A DNA stretch of 64,000 nucleotides from Winogradskyella wichelsiae. Lineage in GTDB: Bacteria; Bacteroidota; Bacteroidia; Flavobacteriales; Flavobacteriaceae. Positions 54,501 through 62,837 of the stretch are shown here, piece after piece. Numbering within the stretch: the stretch's first letter is position 1; each line of letters begins with the position of its first letter. The notes beneath the pieces were generated by a model. That model had not been told where the DNA came from and ran no database searches. It saw nothing but the letters and a program-made list of their open reading frames with translations. The position numbers and the translations under genes are program-made. The DNA lies in contig NZ_JABFDJ010000001.1 of NCBI RefSeq assembly GCF_013403925.1, positions 124,001-188,000 of the forward strand. The letters run 5' to 3'.

Positions 54501-54695
54501 TACAATACCTTCCTCTATTTCTTGTGGAGATGCACCAGGATAAGCAATAGTAATATTTATAATCTTGGTTTCTGTAAGTGGAAAGTAAGATGATTTTAGG
54601 GATAAAAGTCCTATTATTCCGAATACAAAAAATGCTACAATTAAAATGTTGACAGCAACATGATACCTGATGAAATATTCAATTATTTTTCTCAT
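51498..54695 (-). CDS. RND-family multidrug efflux pump
   Basis: 1065 residues. Twelve membrane helices and two large periplasmic domains as in AcrB-type inner-membrane proton-driven exporters. The N-terminal TM1 (MRKIIEYFIRYHVAVNIL) and the motifs PGASPQEIEEGI, GLPISFLGMFMFAA, FGMIIVIGILVDDGIVIAEN (with the Asp-Asp pair of TM4) and LLGIIALIGIMVNDGLVLIGKFN are clear. It lies between the adaptor and TolC-like genes, with a one-base and an 11-base overlap. The substrate is unknown. Confidence 0.93.
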   Translation of the reverse strand: MRKIIEYFIRYHVAVNILIVAFFVFGIIGLLSLKSSYFPLTETKIINITIAYPGASPQEIEEGIVLQIEDNLKGLRGVDRVTSTSQENSGSITVEIEKGENIDFMLLEVKNAVDRVPTFPTGMEPLVVSKQEIVRETISFAISGKNIPLVTLKQLARQVETDLRAIEGISQIELSGFPEEEIEIAVNEIDLLAYNITFNEVAEAVTNANILVTGGNVKTDAEEYLIRANNKQYYGSELSNIVVRASSDGKVIRLKDVAIIRDRFSETPNATYFNQELAVSIAITSTNNEDLISSADKINVYIEEYNQKHSNIRLDVVRDLSITLMQRTQLLTENAIVGMLLVLLFLSIFLNMRLAAWVAFGLPISFLGMFMFAAQFDVTINVLSLFGMIIVIGILVDDGIVIAENIYQHYEKGKSPIQAAIDGTIEVIPPVVSAIITTLLAFSLFFFLDSRIGEFFSEVAVIVILTLIVSLIEALIILPAHLAHSKALRAQKADENPSKIKQFFSFMRYINKGGDMLMSFLRDRVYTPILDLVLRFKLFSLGVFIALLVLTLGSLGGGVIGVTIFPRVASDAANIELVMPAGTNVKITDSIISLIEEKSFIVNQELTEKYLKGTGKQLFENTIVDISSSSSARLRINLLPGEERPDAIKSNLITDRLEELVGPVIGTERLIYGSGGNFGGSPVSVSLLSNNIEELKASKLELKKYMQTNPLLKDIGDNDPAGIKEIRLELKESAYLLGLDLQTVMSQIRSGFFGAQAQRFQRGQDEIKVWVRYDKTNRSSINDLDAMRIVTPTGERVTLKDIANYSIARGDVAINHLEGKREIQVYADLKDPSSSATDIIEDIKTDFIPQLQSKYPTINTSYEGQNREASKLTDSLKLAGPIILILIYITIAFTFRSYSQPFLLLLLIPFSLTAVAWGHWLLDFQVNVLSLLGIIALIGIMVNDGLVLIGKFNSNLKEGMTFDLALSEAGKSRFRAIFLTSLTTIAGLAPLLLEKSRQAQFLKPMAISISFGIAYATILTLLVLPLFLSFSNTIKAKSKWLASGKEVTKEEVERAIKEQQEENEH

Positions 54696-55831
54696 TACGG
54701 AATAGAATCAGTATTTGTAGGGTTAGTGGCTGCCTTAACATGCATACCAGCATAAGCACCTGGTACCGGTTTTCTTAAAATTATAGTTCCATTTGGTACA
54801 TTCTTTAAAACAACCTTTTCATCAGAAAAATGAACTGGCTTTACAGAAATCACATCTAATAGACTATCTCTAACGACATAAACCTCTTCGCTATCTAATA
54901 ATAAGTTTCTATCTATTTCTATTGCATCTTCTACTTTTTCAGCATTAAGTTGTGCTTCAAGATACATACCTTCTTTAAGGTCATCATGTTTTACTTCAAT
55001 ATAAACTGTAATTGTTTGTGTAGTTGCATCAATGCTTCCATTAACACGAGACACTTTAGCTTCATATTGCTTTGTGTTATCTAAGCTCGTTAACGTTACG
55101 CTTTCTCCTTCTTTTAAAATATCTGCAAAAGATTTACTTATTGCAACTTCCATTTCATAGACAGAAGGATTAATAAACTCACCCAACTGCTGACCACTTC
55201 TAACAAAAGTTCCTTCAGTTACTAAGGCCTCTGTTAGAATCCCAGAAAAAGGGGCTATAATTCTATACTTTGTTAAACGTTGTTCTAACGTTTTTACATT
55301 GTAATAAGCGCTTACAATACCACGACCTGTTATAAAGTAATTTTCTTTCTCTTCTACAATTTCTGGTAGCTTTGGTGTGGTTTTATTTAAATTAAATCCA
55401 TTTAAATAATTCTGCCATTTTTGAAATACTTCAGGGAAGTCTAATCTTAAATCTGGCATAATAGCAGCGATACTATTATATAAATCACTTTTTGCAGATT
55501 GAACGCTTGCATAATATTCAGAGGCATCTAAACGAATAAGCGTTTCTCCTTTATTAAATTTCTGACCTGGTTTAAATAATTTAGATCCCGTTTTAAAAAT
55601 CCCTTGTACTTCAGAATATAATTCTACCCGTTGTTTTGCTACCAAATTACCATTTGCAGAAATCACTAATGGTATTGTTCTGTTAGTTACTGTTTCTACA
55701 AGTACAGTTTTAATAACCTTTGGTATAATAGGCTTAGGTTTGTGCTTATTATCGATTAGATAATTAGCTACTAAAAATGCACCAATAATTAATGCAACTC
55801 CTATAACGGATAAAATAATTTTTCTCAACAT
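54695..55831 (-). CDS. RND efflux periplasmic adaptor (membrane-fusion protein)
   Basis: 378 residues. An N-terminal membrane anchor (about 5-25, LSVIGVALIIGAFLVANYL) is followed by the barrel-sandwich and alpha-hairpin parts of HlyD/AcrA-like adaptors (VELYSEVQGIFKTGSKLFKPGQKFNKGETLIRLDASEYYASV, then YRIIAPFSGILTEALVTEGTFVRSGQQLGEFI). It is the first gene of the efflux operon and has a TAGTTTTG element 25 bases before its ATG. It bridges the pump and the TolC channel. Confidence 0.92.
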   Translation of the reverse strand: MLRKIILSVIGVALIIGAFLVANYLIDNKHKPKPIIPKVIKTVLVETVTNRTIPLVISANGNLVAKQRVELYSEVQGIFKTGSKLFKPGQKFNKGETLIRLDASEYYASVQSAKSDLYNSIAAIMPDLRLDFPEVFQKWQNYLNGFNLNKTTPKLPEIVEEKENYFITGRGIVSAYYNVKTLEQRLTKYRIIAPFSGILTEALVTEGTFVRSGQQLGEFINPSVYEMEVAISKSFADILKEGESVTLTSLDNTKQYEAKVSRVNGSIDATTQTITVYIEVKHDDLKEGMYLEAQLNAEKVEDAIEIDRNLLLDSEEVYVVRDSLLDVISVKPVHFSDEKVVLKNVPNGTIILRKPVPGAYAGMHVKAATNPTNTDSIP

Positions 55832-55856
55832 AAAGCAAATAGTCGTAAGTATTTTA

Positions 55857-55864
55857 CAAAACTA
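55857..55864 (-). promoter_or_regulatory. -7 element for the efflux operon
   Basis: Reads TAGTTTTG on the minus strand, 25 bases before the adaptor ATG at 55831. Confidence 0.5.
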
Positions 55865-55904
55865 ACTTTATAGTGAAGTGCTAACGTTAAAATAATCTTA
55901 ATAC

Positions 55905-57815
55905 TTAAGAAGAAAACTTATCTAAATCTGCCTGTACTTGTTCCCAATCATTTAGTAATTTATCTAATGATTTTTTCTTTATTTGATAAGCATCGAAAAA
56001 TTTAGGATTTGAAGCCGTCTTATCATAATCTGAAGCAAGTTTTGCATCATCAGTTTTGATGTCTTTTTCAAGTTGATTTATCTTAGATTCAATGTTACTC
56101 AACTTATTATTTAAAGATTTTAATTTCTTTTGGTCTTCGTAACTCTGCTTATTACTTTCTTTAGGTTTATTTGCAACTACAGTTCTTTTTTCTGCTTCTC
56201 TTAAATTTTCAAGATTACGTTGTTCTAAATAAAAATCAATATCACCTAAATATTGCTTAATATTCTGATCCTTAAATTCGTAAACCGTATCTGTTAAACC
56301 TTGAAGAAAATCTCTATCGTGAGATACTAAAATTAAAGTCCCTTCAAAATTCTGTAAAGCTATTTTTAATACATTCTTAGATTTGATATCTAAGTGATTG
56401 GTTGGCTCATCCATGATAAGCACATTTAAAGGTTGCAACAATAATTTAGCCAAAGCTAAACGGTTACGTTCGCCACCAGAAAGTACTCTGACATACTTTT
56501 CAGCCTCTGACCCTCTAAATAAAAAGGATCCTAAAATATCTCTAACCTTACTTCTATTGGTTTCATTAGCAGCATCAATCATGGTATCTAAAACGGTTTT
56601 ATTTCCGTCTAAATATTCTGCTTGATTCTGTGCAAAATACCCAATCTGCACATTATGTCCTAAATTTAAATTTCCTTCGTGCTCAATATCTCCAACAATA
56701 ATCTTAGCTAGTGTTGACTTCCCCTGACCATTCTGACCAACAAAGGCCGTTTTCATATCTCTAGGTACAGATAAATTTACGTTATGTAAAACCTGTAAAT
56801 CACCATATTTTTTTGAAATATTATCAATTTCAACCACTACTTTTCCTGGTGTAACAGAAACAGGAAAGTTTAACGTCATTACACTATTATCATCTTCATC
56901 AACTTCAATACGATCAATCTTATCTAATTTTTTTATTAAAGATTGTGCCATTGTTGCTTTAGAAGCTTTAGCTCTAAATTTCTCAATTAACTTTTCAGTC
57001 TGTTGAATTTGTTTTTCTTGATTTTTTTGAGCTGCTAATTGTTGCGTTTTCATTTCCTTACGTAGCACTAAAAACTGTGAGTAAGGCTTACTATAATCAT
57101 AAATACGGCCTAATGAAATTTCAATAGTACGATTGGTTACATTATCTAAAAACATTTTATCGTGAGATACAATTACAACGGCACCATTATACCCTTTTAA
57201 GAAATTCTCTAACCAAATAATAGATTCTATATCTAAGTGATTGGTTGGCTCATCTAATAAAAGCAAATCATTATTCTGTAGAAGAAGCTTTGCTAATTCG
57301 ATACGCATTCTCCATCCTCCCGAAAATGTATCGGTAAGTTTATCAAAATCTTCACGTTTAAATCCTAAACCTTGAAGGATTTTTTCCGTTTCTCCTTGAT
57401 AGTTATAACCTCCTAGTATTTCGTATTGATGCTGAACATCGTTTAAATCGATCATTAATTGATGATACAATTCACTTTCGTAATCTGTACGTTCTGCTAA
57501 TTGAATGTTAATCTCTTCAAGTTTAGCCTCACATTCTTTTATTTCTTTAAATGCTTCGTAAGATTCTTCTAGAACGGTCTTCCCTAAATCGAAATCAATA
57601 TCTTGTTTTAAAAAACCAATTCTCATATCCTTATCAGCAGCAATCTGACCTGTATCTGGCTCTTGTTCTTTAGATAAAATTTTAAGCATGGTCGATTTAC
57701 CAGCTCCATTTTTACCAATTAAACCGATACGGTCACCAGGCCCCAGTTTAAAGGTGATTTCTTCAAATAAATATTCTCCTTGAAATGATATAGAAAGATT
57801 GTGAATGTTTAGCAT
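55905..57815 (-). CDS. ABC-F family ATPase (Uup/EttA-like)
   Basis: 636 residues, two ABC ATPase domains without membrane helices. The first has GKNGAGKST, FSGGWRMR, LLLLDEPTNHLD; the second has GQNGQGKST, LSGGERNRLA, LIMDEPTNHLD. An ABC-F linker lies between (about 235-310, MKTQQLAAQKNQEKQIQQTEKLIEKFRAKASKA). The last 90 residues form a coiled coil, as in Uup. Such proteins act on ribosomes or translation stalls. It is full length and probably monocistronic. Confidence 0.92.
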   Translation of the reverse strand: MLNIHNLSISFQGEYLFEEITFKLGPGDRIGLIGKNGAGKSTMLKILSKEQEPDTGQIAADKDMRIGFLKQDIDFDLGKTVLEESYEAFKEIKECEAKLEEINIQLAERTDYESELYHQLMIDLNDVQHQYEILGGYNYQGETEKILQGLGFKREDFDKLTDTFSGGWRMRIELAKLLLQNNDLLLLDEPTNHLDIESIIWLENFLKGYNGAVVIVSHDKMFLDNVTNRTIEISLGRIYDYSKPYSQFLVLRKEMKTQQLAAQKNQEKQIQQTEKLIEKFRAKASKATMAQSLIKKLDKIDRIEVDEDDNSVMTLNFPVSVTPGKVVVEIDNISKKYGDLQVLHNVNLSVPRDMKTAFVGQNGQGKSTLAKIIVGDIEHEGNLNLGHNVQIGYFAQNQAEYLDGNKTVLDTMIDAANETNRSKVRDILGSFLFRGSEAEKYVRVLSGGERNRLALAKLLLQPLNVLIMDEPTNHLDIKSKNVLKIALQNFEGTLILVSHDRDFLQGLTDTVYEFKDQNIKQYLGDIDFYLEQRNLENLREAEKRTVVANKPKESNKQSYEDQKKLKSLNNKLSNIESKINQLEKDIKTDDAKLASDYDKTASNPKFFDAYQIKKKSLDKLLNDWEQVQADLDKFSS

Positions 57816-57881
57816 AAGTTTTATAAATAATTCAATTGCTTTTTGAGTTACAATTGTTACAATGTGTCAGCAATAAAATTT

Positions 57882-57889
57882 TATCTTTG
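57882..57889 (+). promoter_or_regulatory. -7 element for DUF983 gene
   Basis: TATCTTTG, a perfect TAnnTTTG, 37 bases before the ATG at 57927. Confidence 0.5.
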
Positions 57890-57926
57890 CCTTGTTTTAA
57901 AAAACGTAAAAATAAAGGTTTTAGTT

Positions 57927-58334
57927 ATGATTAGAAAAGGAATGAAACTTTATAGTATTCTTTTTGGGGCTTGCCCTAAATGCCATCAAGAATCAATGTA
58001 CATCAATAAAAATCCTTATGCGCTTTCAGATGTTATTAAAATGCATAAAGAATGTTCTCATTGCCATACAAAATACGAAATAGAACCTTCTTTTTTCTAT
58101 GGCTCAATGTACGTCAGTTATGCTGTAGCTGTAGCATTCGCTGTAGCTGCTTTCATTATTACCTTTGTTATTTTAGAACTTTCGTTAACAGCTGCTTTTG
58201 TTGCTATTATAGTCACACTGATAGGATTTATGCCTATCATTATGAGATTATCTCGTAATATATGGATTAACATTTTTATGAGTTATAACGAAGATCTAGT
58301 TGAAAAATCTGTTACAAAAGAGAAACACGCTTAA
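57927..58334 (+). CDS. DUF983 membrane protein
   Basis: 135 residues from the ATG at 57927; a longer frame upstream runs through the promoter and is not used. An N-terminal zinc-ribbon-like part (FGACPKCHQESMYIN, then KECSHCHTKYEIEP, four Cys) is followed by two membrane helices (about 64-84 and 88-108). This is the DUF983 family, of unknown function, often near heme or respiratory genes. Its stop is next to the stop of the convergent oxidoreductase gene. Confidence 0.85.
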   Translation: MIRKGMKLYSILFGACPKCHQESMYINKNPYALSDVIKMHKECSHCHTKYEIEPSFFYGSMYVSYAVAVAFAVAAFIITFVILELSLTAAFVAIIVTLIGFMPIIMRLSRNIWINIFMSYNEDLVEKSVTKEKHA

Positions 58335-59378
58335 TTAAGCGAAGCGAGAAATATTAATTTCTTCATCTAAATCCTCTTCTTTCTCAATAAATCTAAATAA
58401 TTGATTAGCAACATAAGGTGCAATCATGACGCCTCTTGTTCCTAAACCATTAAGTACATAAAGATTTTTATATTCTGAATGTCTGCCTACTAGAGGTCTC
58501 CGGTCTTTTACAGTTGGTCTTACACCAGCAATGTGATCTACAATTTGAAAATCACAAGTAATAAAGGTTTTTAATTTTGAAATCAATTCCTCTTTAGCCA
58601 AATCAGTAGGCGTATTTGTTTTATCTTCATTATTATAAGTTGCCCCAACATTATACAAATCATCACCTAACGGAATAACGAATACTGATGATTTTATAGC
58701 ATAATCAATTTTTAAATTTGGGGCTTTTACGGTAAGTATTTCACCTTTAGAACCTGCAAGTGGGATGTTATGAAAATAAGGATTCTTCTTTACTCCAAAT
58801 CCTTCTGCAAATACAATCTGTTTTGTTTTTATGTTTTCATAATGAATGGCTTCTTCTTCAAACTGTATCTTATCATGAATAAAAGAAGCTCCAATAAAAC
58901 TATTATTAGCTATTAAAAAATGTCTATAATTTGTAATAAGTGTTTCTGTATCTAAACGTCCTGCATGCAAAACTTCACCGAATCCAAAGTTAGCATCCAC
59001 AAAAGGATTGTTGTTTTTAACAAGGTTAGTAGATAGATAAGGCTCTAATAGTGGTTTATCTGAAGCACTAAACCATTTATTTTGTTCTTGAATAGAAGTA
59101 AAACGTCTTAAAATAGGTAACTTATAATCGAATTTTATTTTTAAATCGTTCTCTATTTTAGCATAAAGTGGTGCTGCTAAAGCTAATTGCTCTTTTGCTT
59201 TCCAAACGGCTGAAAAACGTTTTAAAATAACAGGGTTATATAGTCCTGCGGCAACAATTGAAGACTTCTGCGATTGATTATCAAACACCACAAAAGTTTT
59301 ATTATTAGCTCTTAATACCTCACAAAATGAAATGCTAGCTAGTCCGCAGCCCACAACAATATAATCTACTTCTTTCAT
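58335..59378 (-). CDS. FAD-dependent oxidoreductase (DAO family)
   Basis: 347 residues. The dinucleotide motif is at the start (DYIVVGCGLASISFCEVLRANN), with FAD-binding elements LAGSKGEILTVKAP and the C-terminal IAGVRPTVKDRRPLVG and GLGTRGVMIAPYVANQL typical of D-amino-acid-oxidase-like flavoproteins. Members oxidise amines or amino acids; the substrate is unknown. A TACTTTTG element is five bases before the ATG, a possible leaderless message. It converges with the DUF983 gene with no gap. Confidence 0.85.
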   Translation of the reverse strand: MKEVDYIVVGCGLASISFCEVLRANNKTFVVFDNQSQKSSIVAAGLYNPVILKRFSAVWKAKEQLALAAPLYAKIENDLKIKFDYKLPILRRFTSIQEQNKWFSASDKPLLEPYLSTNLVKNNNPFVDANFGFGEVLHAGRLDTETLITNYRHFLIANNSFIGASFIHDKIQFEEEAIHYENIKTKQIVFAEGFGVKKNPYFHNIPLAGSKGEILTVKAPNLKIDYAIKSSVFVIPLGDDLYNVGATYNNEDKTNTPTDLAKEELISKLKTFITCDFQIVDHIAGVRPTVKDRRPLVGRHSEYKNLYVLNGLGTRGVMIAPYVANQLFRFIEKEEDLDEEINISRFA

Positions 59379-59383
59379 AGTTA

Positions 59384-59391
59384 CAAAAGTA
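59384..59391 (-). promoter_or_regulatory. -7 element for FAD oxidoreductase, possibly leaderless
   Basis: Reads TACTTTTG on the minus strand; five bases separate it from the ATG at 59378. Confidence 0.5.
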
Positions 59392-59480
59392 AATAAATGT
59401 CAGTCATTTTGAATAGAGGTGAGAATCTAATTTTTAATTACGCATAAAAAAATTAAATTTATCGAGAAATAGAGGTAATA

Positions 59481-59510
59481 AAAAACGCCCACTTAAAAAG
59501 TGAGCGTTTA
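59481..59510 (-). terminator. Terminator of the gld operon
   Basis: AAACGC-C-CACTT pairs with AAGTG-A-GCGTTT and a T-run follows on the minus strand, just after the gldN stop. Confidence 0.8.
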
Positions 59511-59531
59511 TATATCTTATGTTATAGCCAA

Positions 59532-60443
59532 TTAGTAGCTCCACATATCTTGTTCAAAGTTTCTGATTTTATCCTTGATACGTTCAGATTCTAAAAGTTG
59601 CATTAATGCATTTTCAGCAACGTACTCTTTAACTTCTCTATCACCATAAACATTTTCTTCTTTATAGATAAAAGAACTAAAACGTCTACTATTTAATAAG
59701 TGATCGAAAGATAAAGGCACAGCACTATTCTTATTATTGAATGCTTTAGCATCATGAAGAATATCTCTTATTTCTGGATAAAATATCCAAAATAAACCGA
59801 TAGGTTCTTTATTAGCTTCATCATCAGAGTCAATAAAATTAACATCTGGTGCAGCAGGAGCGATACCTAAAATACGATACTTTAATTCACCTTGACGCTT
59901 ATCAAAATACCATAATCCTTTAATTAAATAAGAATTAATATCTGCAGGCCCGATCTCTCTACGAATAACATATTCTTCAGGGATTAGAGACGTATCAGAA
60001 ACACCTTCAGCATTCATCCAATCGATTCCTTGATCTGTTATTTCTTCTTTTCTTAAAGAAGGAGCCAAATCCTCCATAGTACGTTCTTCAGTAAAGTATG
60101 CATCAGCATATACCTTTGGTATAGTGCCATTGGCAACACCTTCCTTTATAACCATATATAAAGATTTTCTATCCTCACCTAAATTTTCTTCTATAGGAAA
60201 ATATAAAGGAAAGTTAGCACGTTCATCTAAAACAATCTTTTCCCAAGTCATTTTAGAAAATAAGATATCTCTATCTCCGACATATCCATACTCTAAAGGC
60301 TTGTCGTTATCTAGAAGTAACTGCGCTTCAGTTTTCATACCAATTTCTTCTGGTATTTTTGCATTTAGGAGATTAGCTTGAGCAAACATACTGTTTACGG
60401 CTAAAACACCTATTCCTATACATAAAAAGCTTTTTAAATTCAT
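59532..60443 (-). CDS. gldN: Gliding motility/type IX secretion protein GldN
   Basis: 303 residues. A signal peptide (MNLKSFLCIGIGVLAVNSMFAQ) leads the GldN periplasmic protein. Diagnostic segments are SKMTWEKIVLDERANFPLYFPIE, REIGPADINSYLIKGLWYFDKRQGELKYRILGIAPAAPDV and FWIFYPEIRDILHDAKAFN. GldN works with GldK as the outer-membrane-associated ring of the type IX secretion system and gliding motor. It is the last gene of gldK-gldL-gldM-gldN, with a terminator following. Confidence 0.96.
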   Translation of the reverse strand: MNLKSFLCIGIGVLAVNSMFAQANLLNAKIPEEIGMKTEAQLLLDNDKPLEYGYVGDRDILFSKMTWEKIVLDERANFPLYFPIEENLGEDRKSLYMVIKEGVANGTIPKVYADAYFTEERTMEDLAPSLRKEEITDQGIDWMNAEGVSDTSLIPEEYVIRREIGPADINSYLIKGLWYFDKRQGELKYRILGIAPAAPDVNFIDSDDEANKEPIGLFWIFYPEIRDILHDAKAFNNKNSAVPLSFDHLLNSRRFSSFIYKEENVYGDREVKEYVAENALMQLLESERIKDKIRNFEQDMWSY

Positions 60444-60499
60444 CTTATTATTTATTATAATTTGGGATTTTCTTTTAGAGCTATAAACTAATTAAACAA

Positions 60500-62080
60500 T
60501 TAGTTAGTTACCTCTACTGTTATAGGAGATACACCTTTTAAATTATAGCTAGAATTACCTTGAATTTTTGCTTTAATATTAAAAATTGTAACGACATCAC
60601 CTTTACGAGCTCTACCTATTGCAGATTTTGCTTGACTATTCATTTTAGTACCTGCAACATTTACTGTTGGTTGACCAGGAACCTTAACTTGAAATGATGT
60701 TACGTTAATTGGTAAATCGAATACAAAATCATCTAATGCAGCACCAATAGTACCAATTTCTAGGTTACGTTTAGGCAATTTAACCATGCCATCTTTCCCT
60801 GAAATCGTACCTGTAGGCTTAGGAATATCTTTAATTCTAAAGGTTTTCTTATCATTAGCTGGAGAACCATCATCTAAAGTTGCTGATACACTAATAGTAA
60901 CTTCTTTTCCTGTTCCTGGATTCATCACATAGCTACCACCACCTTTTGAAGAAAGACCTGCACCTGTAGCTCTAACTTTATTATCTGGAACACCAGCAAA
61001 AGAAATAGTCATTGGGTTAGCAACACCACGATAAACAACGTTCATCTTATCTGCAGAAATAGTTGCAGAATTTGGTCTTGGTACTACTACGTATTGACCT
61101 GTAAAATCGATTGGTAAATCTTGACCTTTCTCTGAAAAAGTAAACTGACCATTAATATCATGTTCACCAACATTACCAACTTTAAATTCGATACGTGCAG
61201 CTCCTGTAGAGTCAATTGCATTTTCTCTATTTAAATCTAATTCGTTATCTCCAACTTTTAATTTTGTTGGGATTACGTTAGCATACTTACCAAGAACAAC
61301 TCTACCTGTAAATGTTTCACCTGCAAAAAAAGCATTTTTATCTGGAATTACAATAGCTGTATAGTTCTTCAAAGATGTTACTTCATCTACTGTGTTACCT
61401 AAAAACACATTGTAAAGGTTAGCTTCAGTACTTTTAATATCATTCTGCATAGCCGTAAGCTTAGTATATGATGCTACAGCTGGAAAATTCTTAAAATTAT
61501 ACTCTAACCAACTTTGGTTATTACCGTCCTTGTCTTTCATTTCAGCAGTAGTAAAACGGGCTTCAAGTGTTTCTTTCGCTGGATTAAAAGCTACATCTTC
61601 ACCTAAAACATTTCTAATATCTGATTTATACTTTTCAATTCTAGCAACAAACGCATCACCATCTTTTGTTAAACGGTCACCAGTAAACCACGCTTCATCT
61701 AATACAGTACCCTTATCCATCTTTTCAGCTGGCAATAGTCCTTTTTCTTTATACTCTTCTGCATATCCGCCTTTGTCCAAAATCATTTTCTTTTGAACTT
61801 CTAAAAACGTGTAAAATTCATCAGATAAAGAACTGATCTTTTTCGCATTATTATACGTTACACCAAATTCATTTGGTTTTTCTTCAGCTTGTTTTTCTAA
61901 ACCTTTTAATAAGGTTGTATTTGAATTTACGGCTAATTCATTTGCATTTTCAAATTTCTTATCAAAAAGACTAAATGCTGATAATATTTCTTTACTTGCA
62001 GTCATTGCAATCATTGCAATAAATACCAAATACATCAGATTAATCATTTTTTGCCTTGCGGACTGTTTTCCTCCTGCCAT
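60500..62080 (-). CDS. gldM: Gliding motility/type IX secretion protein GldM
   Basis: 526 residues. It begins MAGGKQSARQKMINLMYLVFIAMIAM, the single membrane helix that joins the GldL motor, and continues as a chain of periplasmic beta domains (GRVVLGKYANVIPTKLKVGDNELDL, then VVPRPNSATISADKMNVVYRGVANPMTISFAG). GldM transmits motor torque or energy to the outer-membrane secretion complex. Its length and its position after gldL are standard. Confidence 0.96.
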   Translation of the reverse strand: MAGGKQSARQKMINLMYLVFIAMIAMTASKEILSAFSLFDKKFENANELAVNSNTTLLKGLEKQAEEKPNEFGVTYNNAKKISSLSDEFYTFLEVQKKMILDKGGYAEEYKEKGLLPAEKMDKGTVLDEAWFTGDRLTKDGDAFVARIEKYKSDIRNVLGEDVAFNPAKETLEARFTTAEMKDKDGNNQSWLEYNFKNFPAVASYTKLTAMQNDIKSTEANLYNVFLGNTVDEVTSLKNYTAIVIPDKNAFFAGETFTGRVVLGKYANVIPTKLKVGDNELDLNRENAIDSTGAARIEFKVGNVGEHDINGQFTFSEKGQDLPIDFTGQYVVVPRPNSATISADKMNVVYRGVANPMTISFAGVPDNKVRATGAGLSSKGGGSYVMNPGTGKEVTISVSATLDDGSPANDKKTFRIKDIPKPTGTISGKDGMVKLPKRNLEIGTIGAALDDFVFDLPINVTSFQVKVPGQPTVNVAGTKMNSQAKSAIGRARKGDVVTIFNIKAKIQGNSSYNLKGVSPITVEVTN

Positions 62081-62124
62081 TTCTAACTAGTTTTTAATAT
62101 TAATAATTTGATTATAAAAACTAA

Positions 62125-62757
62125 TTAGTTTTTGTTCATTGCAGTTAACATACCTCCGTAAACACCATTTAAAGATGATAAGTTAGATGCTAATGATTGC
62201 ATTTGTTCTTTTAATTTAGTTGCATTTTCTACAGCTTCTTCATTAATTGCAGCGTGACGGTTAGCAGATTCAACTTGTACTTTATAAAGACTATTTAAAG
62301 ACTCCATTTGAGCAGCAGCTAAAGACATTTCTTCACTATATTTCTTTTGAGAAGCCATTGAGTCTACAGTAGGAGAAATTCCTTTTGCAGCACCTTCAAA
62401 GTTTTTAATACTATCACCTAAGCTAGCCATAAGTGCTCCATCAATTTTAGCATCTTTTAATAAGTTATCTAATTTTTTAGATAACATTCCATCTACTTCT
62501 GTAGGCGCTTCTACTTGTTTTTTACCACCTAACGACTGACCTCCTGCTAATTCAGGGTATACTAAAGACCAGTCTAAATCATCTCCTTGCTTTTCGAATG
62601 CAGATATAATAAATACAAGTGCTTCAACAACCATTCCTAATGTAAGAATAGCAGAACCGTACGGCCAGTGTTGAATTTTGAATAATGCTCCAACAATTAC
62701 AATTGCAGCTCCTAGTCCATAGACCATATTCATTGTTGATAGTTTCTTTTTTGCCAT
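62125..62757 (-). CDS. gldL: Gliding motor protein GldL
   Basis: 210 residues from the ATG at 62757 (MAKKKLSTMNMVYGLGAAIVIVG). A longer start seven codons upstream exists but the family begins here. Two membrane helices (about 10-30 and 36-55) are followed by a cytoplasmic coiled domain (LDWSLVYPELAGGQ, then KLDNLLKDAKIDGALMASLGDSIKNF). GldL forms the proton-driven rotary motor with GldM. The Glu in the second helix (MVVEALVFIISAFE) is probably the proton-carrying residue. Confidence 0.96.
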   Translation of the reverse strand: MAKKKLSTMNMVYGLGAAIVIVGALFKIQHWPYGSAILTLGMVVEALVFIISAFEKQGDDLDWSLVYPELAGGQSLGGKKQVEAPTEVDGMLSKKLDNLLKDAKIDGALMASLGDSIKNFEGAAKGISPTVDSMASQKKYSEEMSLAAAQMESLNSLYKVQVESANRHAAINEEAVENATKLKEQMQSLASNLSSLNGVYGGMLTAMNKN

Positions 62758-62837
62758 GATTTTAGTTTTTGTTTTCAAATGAGCTTGGTTAATTAATACT
62801 CATTTTGGATTAATATTTAAGTTAAAGTTAAGTTTAA